Positions 1 to 8,449 of a stretch of DNA of 11,946 bases are shown piece after piece. A program made the translations under genes and the position numbers. Source of the DNA: Pigoraptor vietnamica (lineage: Eukaryota; Opisthokonta; Filasterea); the NCBI GenBank assembly GCA_943704525.1, contig CALSCQ010002266.1, forward strand, positions 1 to 11,946. The letters run 5' to 3'. A model generated the notes under the pieces. That model made no database searches. It was not told where the DNA came from and saw nothing but the letters and a program-made list of their open reading frames with translations. The first letter of the stretch is position 1. The number at the start of each line of letters is the position of its first letter.

Positions 1-99
1 AGGGGGGGGGAGGGAGGGAGATAGTTGTCATTTTTATTATACTGAGTATCATTTTGACAGAATACGTGTCATATTGAGCATTTCCATTTGTGCTCGTAG
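1..99 (+). other. 3' end of a MED13 intron (partial)
   Basis: The window opens inside an intron. The start is G-rich, then T/A-rich sequence leads to an acceptor AG at 98-99 after a partly pyrimidine stretch. The frame used by the following exon has a TGA at 75-77, so coding cannot extend further left. An earlier AG at 59-60 would leave that stop inside the exon. I see nothing else here apart from the G-rich run at 2-20. Confidence 0.65.
2..20 (+). repeat. G-run cluster, possible G-quadruplex
   Basis: Nine Gs are followed by two G-triplets and a further G, each separated by a single A. This pattern can supply four G-tracts for an intramolecular quadruplex in DNA or in the MED13 pre-mRNA. It sits at the very edge of the window, so its full length is unknown. 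Confidence 0.5.
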
Positions 100-395
100 C
101 GTGCGCGTCTGGGACGTTTGGCATCGAAGAGGCCCGCCCTCCGTTGCACCAGCTGTCGCGCGGCGTCTTCAACCTCATCGGAAGGTTCGTTCGTTGGAAT
201 GTGCCATCTCGTCGTGCCGTCGGACTGTTGTTGAGCTGCTGCTTATTGGCGAGGCGTTCCGATGCTCAGGGCCTTTGACTCCGAGTATGTCCGTTTCGGA
301 AACCTGTTCGTTGAGGCGCGCGAGCCGGTGGACCGGACGAGTGCGCGGTGAGCATTATCTCCGCCTGGAAGGGAGAAGGAAGGAGAGCGCGCGCT

Positions 396-430
<35 letters not shown>

Positions 431-3400
431 GGGGGGGGGTGGTTGTGTGTTGTTACTAGTACTTTTGGGTTTGTTCACTGTTCTCAACGTCGGAAATGTC
501 GGCAGGGTGCGAGCGGTTTCGGCGTCCATAGTGGTGGAGAGCGGCGTTGTGAAGGCGTGCTTTCGCCCTTGCGCATTGCTCGGGAGGCCGGTCAGCCCCG
601 ATGACATTGCGAGCGCTGCGGCTGCACTTCGCGAGGGAGTGCCCAACAAGGCTGTTCTGGGTATGTAGATACGTAGAAATGACCGGCTGAAGCACGCGGG
701 GAATGCTCTGTTGTTCGCATTATTCATTGTCTTTTGCTGCAGTGTACGTGTCACCGACCGGCGCGGTGGGATACCTCACGGGTAGGACAGTAGACCAGCC
801 CGAGCCGCTCTCTCGTGTGGAAGTGGATGCGGCGCTGTCGTCGAACGACTGGCGGTACGAGTCTTCGGACGCCCGACGTGCGGCGGCCTCGATGTATTGC
901 GCGTTGCGTAAGGACTGGCAACCGATGCAGGGACCTGTGGTGGAGGTTAGTGAAGCAGTGCCGTGCGGCGCGGTAGTATCGATAGAGGAGAGGCGAGGGA
1001 GACTCCTAGGGCGTGTTGAGGGGTCAAGATGCGAATGACGCACCGCTGCGGCGCAGGTGATTGTCGAGGGCATGCGGCTTCTCGTCCCAAACGAGGCTGT
1101 TCTCGTTGCAACCTTTGACGGCGACCAGTCGCGGAGAGGGCCCTTCACAGTCCGGAAGGCGGTCTCGCGTGCAGCTGCGGCGATGTACACGCCAAGCAGG
1201 CGCGCTCAAGGGTGAGTAAGGACTGCGTGGCGTCGCTGGTCCGCGTGCAACGGGTGCTGAGAGCAAAGTTGATCGACCGTTGCAGTGGACCAATCGACCA
1301 CGTTCACGGGCCGCCCCTCGTGCTCTGGGACACGCGCCATGTCTGCGATGCGCTCCCCCTGGCGTCGCTTGCACCGCCCCCACAGCCCGTCGTGCCGGCG
1401 ACACCTTCTCCTCCCGCGGCGCCTCCGGACGTCGAGGATCAATTGGCGTCCGGGGATCAATTGCCTGTGCACCCGGAGGCGGCGGCGATGGTGGACGCGG
1501 TTGTTGGGGAAGCGGTCACTGGCAAGCGCCCGTCGACCGAATTCCCGACGCAGCCAACAAAGCGTACGCGAACGACGGATGTATCGGAGGGCGCTGCGAA
1601 CGGCCACCTGCAGCCGCTGACCGAAATCACGGACGATGACTTCAACTTCTTCACCGAGAAGGTAATGTCATTGTTTTCAAGTTGTTCCGGTGTGATGCGT
1701 GCTTACGAATGTCGCTGCTCCTGGCTGTGATCTCTGCTGTTTGCTTTGTTCTCACATTCCTCTCCCGCTCTGTCTTCTCTAGTCCGAAGAGCCCGATTCT
1801 CGCACAATCATCACGGACATCGGTATTCCACCCACGCCCCTGCACACGGGGACGGCCGATCCCAGCCCGGCGTCTGACGTCCACGGACCCATTCCTGCGA
1901 TGGGCAGCGTCGAGCCGTACTGCTTTCCAACGCCGACGTCCCTCTCTCCGCCCGTTGCGCAGGCGCACTCTGCGCCGCCAATGTTGGTGGGCGCCCCTTC
2001 GTTGGAGACGTACCATTCGGCGGCACCGTCCAGGACGGTCTCGTCGGAGCGGAGGCGGAGCTGTTTCGACGAATATGCGCTGCCGATCCCTCTCCTTCCG
2101 AACTCGCGCTTCAGTCCCGTTCTGGGCTACGAGGACGCGCCGGTGCAGTTTCCTGTTTCTGCGCCGGTGTACGTGCCTGGTCGCTCGTCCAACTCACCCC
2201 CGATGACTTACACACCGGCCGGTTATGTGCGCGTGTGCCCCGTACATCGTGTGCCGCGAGCCGATGGCTTTGCTGTCGTCGTCCACGACGCGGCGTGCGT
2301 GTGCGCGCCGACAAGTGTGGACACGACGCTCCCTCGCGGCAAACGACGAAGAGGTCTTGTGCGGGACCGAGAGAACGAGTGGTCCGCCCTTCACCCCGAT
2401 GGCCTTGCCGACAGTGTCTCGATCCGTGACGACATGGTTGGGGACGACTACGGCGCAGCAGAGTTTGTGCGGAGCGCGTCGCACTCACCGGTGCCGACCG
2501 ACAGGCCGGCGCAGGACGTTTCTGGGGAATCGATGGGAGGACCGTTCATGACGTGCGTGTTTATGTACGTGGCCTCCATGGATGAGCGCGTGCAACCACT
2601 CGCACGGGACGTTCTCGCAGGAAGCCTCCGCGCGGGTGCTGCGGACACGGGCTACGGGGCGCACTGCGTGCGCGCGGGGTCGTCCGGATTGCAGCTGGTG
2701 CTCAACTCCGTCCCGCCGGCAGCGAAAGCTTTCTCGCGTCTGTTGCGATCGGCCGCGTTTGCCCCTGCTTCGCTTACATGGGGGGAGTGTGAGGTGAGTC
2801 ACCACCAAACCAGCGCAGTGTATGTGTCGCTGTTTCGTCTTTTTTTCAACGCGGACATTCTCTTGCAGGTGGATGTTCTGCCGCCGTCCCCCTTTGACTC
2901 GACTGGTGAGCTCGATTGCCGCGCCGTGAAGCCCAGCGTTCTCGCGACGGTGGCGGGCCTGTCAGTGACTCGGACTGAGACCGGCGTGTCCGTGGCTCGT
3001 GCTGTCGTGGGATCTGCGGACGGTACTCCTTCGCTCTCGCGGTCGTTGTCGTCGGCGTCGTCGGGTCTGCGGAGTGCGTCGCGGCTATCGATTGGCGGTC
3101 GCAGTGGGCTCCGCCTGCCGCCGACCGATGCCGTAGTATTTGAGGATGCGCCGCAGCAGTGGCATCGCTCGCTTCAAGCCTTGACGGCAGAGGTCACGGT
3201 GATGGCTGCAGCGCTGCGGCGCGAGCCTGCAACCCTCCAATCTCTCGCGCGCATCTCGGATGTGCTCGGGGCACTTGGGACGCATCTCAACGCGTCCGTT
3301 GAGGGCCTCCCTGACGCCGCCGTGCTGCACGCGCCTGCGGTGGTCGTTGCGCAGGATGAGGAGCGCCTCTCCCTCTCGCCAATGGCCCTCGCCTTCTGGG

Positions 3401-5170
3401 ACCGTTTGTTGCTCGAGCCCCTTGGGGGACCCAAGGACATTGTGTCCGCCGTCTTGTTCCCGCCCGAGTGCGGGCTTGAGCAGACGCCGGGCGCTGCATT
3501 TCAATCGCTGGCAATGTCGTTTGTGGCCGATGTCGGCTGCGTGTACGAGAGCCTTCGGCTCGGCCGTCACTCTCGCTTCGCTCAGGCAGCGTGGCCGATA
3601 TTCACGTTTTTCAACGATCCCACGGTCGCGGCCAATCGTCCTGTCGAGTATTTGCGCGAGTTCAGGCGGCTGTGTGGGTATTTGTGCTCTGCGTTGTGTG
3701 CGCGTTCGTTTTGTCTGAATCAATCTACAACGCTCCTCCCGCAGTGACTGCGTTTCACGAGAGCTATTCGAGGGCCGGTTCCTACAAGCGCTCGGCCAGT
3801 CTCGTCGTGTATGTGGTCGAGCCGACACTCGCTCCCCCCGGGGCGGACGGTTCGGTTCTTATACGCGACATCTACGCCGCGTTTTCGCTGGCGCTGGCCG
3901 AGCTCAAGAATTTTGCGCTTTGTGCGTTCCTCCACGTGCTTCCCGCGTCCGCGATCCTTGGACCCCAGACAACGTATGCGACGCGGCTGAAGGCCCACGC
4001 GCTCACCTTGTATGGCAAGGTACGCGTGTCGCCGCGCCCCCAGCCGCCCGACTGTGATGACGCTCCGGGCACAGCGGAGCGGAGTTGGGCCAACCCTCCC
4101 TACGCACTCGCACGTGGCTCCTACGCGCCCTGTCGCGCGAGTTTCGAGGCGCACCCCGAGCCCACGCTCCACGTGGCCTACGCACCCTCTCCCGACGGAC
4201 GCAACCTCCTCGGTGCAATCACGTCGGTGAGCGGCGACCTTCTCCACACGGTGTGCGTGCAGAACTGCGACTTGCTGTCGGCAGGGCGTCTCGCTCGCCC
4301 CGTGCGCGCGGGCTCCGTTGAGCCGGGTGGCGTCGCTGCGTGGCAGTTTGCGCTAGACCGCCTTTTTGCGGATGTCGTGGAGCGTGTCTCCGAGATCGCC
4401 GTGCGCCACCGCATTGTCGTCGTCCGGTACGGCGTTCTCGGCAAGGCGGAGTGCGACGCGTGGCGGCACATCATGGGCAACGTGGGGCTGGCCACCACCG
4501 AGTCGATGGCCGGTCGCTGCGACGTGTGCGCCATTGCGGATGCGCGCCAGCAGTGCGTCCTTAGCATTGGGGCGGACGTCCGCCCTCTCTTTGTGAGCGT
4601 CTCGCTTGCGTCCCTTGTTCCCGACCCCGACTTCGCGTGGGTTGGGCCACAGCCCGCGGCGTTGGGGGCGAGCGCACAGGCGCTCGGTCGCCCCACGCTT
4701 TTTGTCCCTCTCGGTGGAAAGTTTCACGAGCCTGCTGTGCACGTCCTTCGCGCGGACGCGGCCCCCGTGCTGTTATCGTCGCTGCTCGTCCCCGCTTCGC
4801 TGGAGAGCGAGGACGATGGAAGCCGTGAAACGCTTCGGGTGAGTGCTTAATGCGGAGTGACAGCGAACCGTGCTATGTGTCAACGCCCTAGAATGTGAGA
4901 GACCCGTCTCCGTCGTCCCACTGTGGTTTGAATTGTCACTGACGTTAAGTTTGCGGCCTCCAGCTGTCCTTGCACCTGATCGAGACCCCTTCGGTCGCGG
5001 CGTCGGAAGAGTCACTGACGGCGATTTTCCATTCGATCGGCGCCGAGCTCGACGCCCTGTCGTGGCTGTCGATGTCGCCCGTTTCTCGCGATCGCCGCTC
5101 GTCGGAGCCCTTCCATGTGCTCTGTTTGCGGCGTATGCTCACGCTGCACGACACCCCCGGCACCATCTAG
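100..5170 (+). CDS. MED13: Mediator complex subunit 13 (5' partial)
   Basis: MED13 is the largest subunit of the Mediator kinase module. It links CDK8, cyclin C and MED12 to core Mediator in the nucleus. I place ten exons: <100-184, 270-347, 506-660, 743-945, 1057-1211, 1286-1661, 1783-2793, 2869-3673, 3745-4838 and 4964-5170. All phases agree, giving 1388 residues and a TAG stop. About 100 N-terminal residues are probably missing. Residues 1-190 resemble the MED13 N-terminal domain, including EYVRFGNLFVE (about 33-43) and VVEVIVEGMRLLVP (about 171-184). An acidic TDDDFNFF motif lies near 340-347, and a basic KRRRG cluster near 537, a possible nuclear signal. A Ser/Arg-rich linker spans about 735-771. 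The C-terminal Argonaute-like part contains FWDRLLLEPLGGPKDIV (about 863-879), VVYVVEP (976-982), LHVAYAPSPDG (1097-1107) and a terminal ALSWLSMSPVSRDRR. That ending is diagnostic of MED13. Animal MED13 is about 2100-2200 residues, so this copy is compact. Splice sites were read by eye; the donor at 3674 is the weakest. Confidence 0.9.
348..505 (+). other. MED13 intron with purine-only core
   Basis: This is a 158-nt phase-2 intron with donor GTGAGC and acceptor GGCAG. It splits an Arg codon between exons ending at 347 and starting at 506. It is the longest complete MED13 intron here, and the excess length is a GA repeat plus a G homopolymer. Confidence 0.8.
396..439 (+). repeat. (GA)n followed by (G)20
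   Basis: A perfect GA dinucleotide repeat of about 12 units at 396-419 runs straight into 20 consecutive Gs (420-439), all purine on the MED13 sense strand. Such mirror-symmetric polypurine sequence can form triplex DNA, and the G-run can form quadruplexes. Its exact length may be a sequencing approximation. Confidence 0.85.
2794..2868 (+). other. 75-nt stop-free MED13 intron of 3n length
   Basis: The donor GTGAGT follows codon GAG (ends 2793) and the acceptor TCTTGCAG precedes GTG (2869). Both boundaries are phase 0. The intron is exactly 25 codons long and has no in-frame stop, so the flanking exons share one open frame. I call it an intron because it has consensus splice sites and a T-rich 3' half. 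Its translation is also unlike the flanking protein. Confidence 0.7.
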
Positions 5171-5416
5171 TGCGCGGCTGCGGTCGTCGCTGCACCTGTA
5201 TGATATCGCGGCGCTGTTGTGCGTTACATTGTTTTTTTTTTTCTGCTCGCGCGTGCGTGACTGCTGCATGTAAATGTGCGCGCGGTGCGTTTTCGCGATA
5301 GCGTCCTTCTTGCCGCTCTCAGAAAATTTCGCAGAGAATATTCTGCTCTGACGTTACGTGCGTGTCGAATTGGCCTGCTATTCGCAAGTCGCTCTCCATT
5401 TCATTCGCGCCATTTC
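5171..5416. other. Convergent intergenic region (MED13 / TBC1D32 3' ends)
   Basis: Only 246 bases separate the MED13 stop from the TBC1D32 stop on the other strand, so the two 3' UTRs lie here and may overlap. I see an 11-T run at 5232-5242, a TGTAAA at 5269-5274 and a 10-bp palindrome AGAATATTCT at 5335-5344. There is no canonical AATAAA on either strand and no convincing gene. Confidence 0.75.
5269..5274 (+). terminator. Candidate MED13 polyadenylation signal (TGTAAA)
   Basis: A TGTAAA hexamer lies about 100 nt after the MED13 stop and about 25 nt after a T-run. Variants of this type serve as poly(A) signals in some protists and algae. With no canonical AATAAA nearby this is the best candidate, but it rests on position and similarity only. 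Confidence 0.2.
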
Positions 5417-8310
5417 TCAATCGTCTCCGACGCCCGTCCCATCATACGACATCACAACGTCCAGCACGCGGCGACGGTGCTTCTCTCGCAGCTGATCGAT
5501 GAACGGCATGTAGTCCGCCAGGCGAAAGCCGCGGAGGGGCTCCTCTCTCACAAACGTCATGAGATCGTGCGCCTGCGCGTGCTCGAGAATCTGCTGCTGC
5601 ATGTGGCTCAGCGCCGTCACGCAAAAGTACGCCGGGAAGTCGGGGCCGAGGGCGAGCGAGCACGCGACGTAGCAGACAATCTCGGGCCAGTCCAGGTGGT
5701 TCCAGAAGCACTGCCGCAGCCAGTGCAGCACAATCTGCGACGGCGCGATCCCCGACAGCCTGAACGCTCCAAGCACTAGCGGGAGCTCGAGGTGAAGAAG
5801 CCACTCGACGGCGTGCGCGAGGGCGTGGTGCGCGTGGTGCGCATATCGCCACAGGGACGAAGCGACCGAACCCCCCGCGGCGCCCTCGAGCGGGGCACCC
5901 GGCCACCGCATGTGCCACAGATAGAGGCCCGTGATCGTGCGACTCGTGTGGCCGAGGAACTCCTCGGCAGCCTCCACTCCGGACGCACCGCCGCCAAACA
6001 AGAGAAACGCTGTCGCCGCAAACCAGTCGAAGCCCGTCTCGTCGCGGTGATCCCCTTGCCCGCGCTGCGAGAGCACGCGCGCGTGGCGCAGAACGGCCGC
6101 CAGGTCCGACGGCGCGTCACGTGATCCAGCCTTTCGGCCGTCCGACCCGTACTCGCCGGAGAGCACGCCGAGGGCGCGACCATACCGCAGTGTCATCGCA
6201 ATGCCCAACGCGTCGAGCGGGCCCTCTTGGCGCGGCTGGTTTTGCTGCGACTGCATGGAAGACGGCAGGAGAATGCGCTCTCCAGAGCCAAAGGCCGGGG
6301 ACGCCGACGGGTCGGCCGAGAGCTGCGCCATCCGCACACACACGGACGCCAAAAGGGACAGCGGCGGACGGGGCTGGTCCGGGCGGAGCGACGTGCGAAG
6401 GGCCGCCTGGATGTCCCTTGCCTGCTGTGCGGCGTCTCCACCAGCCGCAACCGCATCGAGGGCCTTGTTCAGAGCGGCGAATGCGACCGTGTTGGACGGA
6501 TGGGGCTGCGGGCGAGGCGAGTACTCGGGAGGAGTCGGGTACGCAGCGAACAGCGGGAACGGCGCCGGGTCCGGTCCGTCGGACAGCTCGCGAAGCGGCA
6601 GCGAGCGCTCGGAAACGCCGCCGACGAGGTGTGTGGCGACGAGGACGTAGTTGCGCGCGAGCGATGCCTCGTCCACAATAAACGGGCCCTGCGAGTCGGC
6701 ACTTCCGCCGTCGCCGTCGTCCCATCCGAGCCGGCACTGCGCTTGCAAGTTGAGCAGGGATTGCTGAAAGCCGAGGGACGTCTCGAGCAGAAGGAAGCTG
6801 TCGAGGCACGTGCACATGACGGACAGCAGTCGCACGCAGAACAGATGCGCCTGCTCGGCGTTCGGAATGTCCGCATCGCTCGACGACAAAAGCTGCTCAA
6901 AGATGCCGCGGAGGGACAGCTGCCACGCGTGGCGCCGCACGCCCGGTTGCGGCTTTGCGGCCGCCTGCGAGTCCCTGCTCACAAAGTGCCACCAAACACC
7001 CGCGGGCGACGCGACCGTCTTGACAAGGTTGGCAAGCGCCTTGCGGCCGGGGTCGTTCGACGTGCCCGACGACTCTCCGCACAGGGTGCTGTCGCTCTCA
7101 AGGTGGTCCCACAGGTCGCCCAAAGCAGACGCAACAAATCCCGAGCGCGACACGGCCAGCATGCCTGCGGGCGTGCACGCGAGCTGCGACGCGATGAAAC
7201 CGTAGCCGAATCGCTCGAAAGGACTGACTTGCATGCGGCGCTGGTAGCGACGCTGCATCAGTTCGGCGCACGACTCGACGAGGCCGGTCTGCGCGAGGCA
7301 GAGCGTGCCGTGCGGGGTCGCCGCGAAGCTCAAGAGGTGGTCAAGCGCCGTCTCCTCATCAAGGAGGGGCGCGTCCACGCGCTTCGCACGTGCGTCGGGG
7401 CTGGCAACAGAGGCCAGCAGGGCGTGAATTCGATGGCGACGGAGGGACCAGAGGCCCTCGTACGTGTTGTACAGCTGTCGGCAAGCAAAGACAAGCGACT
7501 CGACGCACGGGGGCGGAAGCTGGAGCGCCGGTGCGTTCTCGAGACAGGCTCGAACGACGCGGGCGATGGCGTGCGCCGCTGTCAACGGGCCGCCACGACT
7601 CGACGGAGACGCGACGTTCAAGGACATAAGACGGGTGCAGCCCTCACGAGACGAAGCGAGCATCGCGAGGATGTCGGCGGTGGCAAAAATGAGGCCTGGG
7701 TGCGGTGCAGGGCCCACCGGCGTGCCTGCCAATTGGCCTGGCGCCAGCAAAGCGCAGATGGGGGAGAGCAGCGCGCGAAGCACGGGTTCCTGCGCACGCA
7801 CGAATGGCGTGTCAGCGTCAGCGGACGCGAAACGACAACTAGGATGCCAACAAGTGACAAACAAGAAGAAATGAGAGGGGATGGGGAAGGCCGCTCACCG
7901 CGCAGAGGAGGTCACGGCATGCCCTCGTGGACGCCGCCATGTCTCGCAAGAGATCGCCCGCCACGGCACAAGGAGAGAGCGAAGGCGCGCGGGGAAGGCC
8001 CGACGCGCGCAGTTCGTCGGAATCCGCGACAGCCTGGAGAACACACGCGAATGGCGAGGGCGTGAGTGCACCGGCGTTTTAAGAGTCATGGCGATAAAAG
8101 CAAATAATGGTACATTTAACAGCCATTGGCGAATTACTCACGTCGCGGCCGTCGGTGCTCCGGATGTCGATTTGCAGGAGCTTGGCCATGACAGTAAGGA
8201 GGTCCACGACAGTGAGGGAAAACGGGGCGTCCAAATCTGTCCATCGAAGACGTTAACGAGGCGAAGACAACTGGCTCGCACACACGCACACACGCACACA
8301 CGCACGCACG

Positions 8311-8358
<48 letters not shown>

Positions 8359-8382
8359 TACACACACACACACGCACGCACG

Positions 8383-8449
<67 letters not shown>

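Noticed and set aside
59-60. Alternative acceptor TTTTGACAG for the first MED13 exon
   Set aside because: The required reading frame has a TGA at 75-77, so only the acceptor at 98-99 leaves an open exon.
1900-3747. 615-codon frame starting at an internal ATG as a separate gene
   Set aside because: The ATG lies in the middle of MED13 exon 1783-2793, and the frame runs through the stop-free intron. It is part of MED13.
5276-5779. 167-codon plus-strand frame across the convergent gap
   Set aside because: Most of it is antisense to the conserved TBC-like C-terminus of TBC1D32, and the rest is 3' UTR. No family was recognised.
6227-8065. 612-codon open frame on the plus strand
   Set aside because: It is antisense to the large last exons of TBC1D32, is Arg/Ala-rich with no recognisable domain, and arises because GC-rich DNA has few stops. 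The minus-strand protein is clearly the conserved one.
8277-8448. CRISPR-like or satellite array
   Set aside because: The units are two-base microsatellite repeats with a few interruptions and no unique spacers, in a eukaryotic intron.
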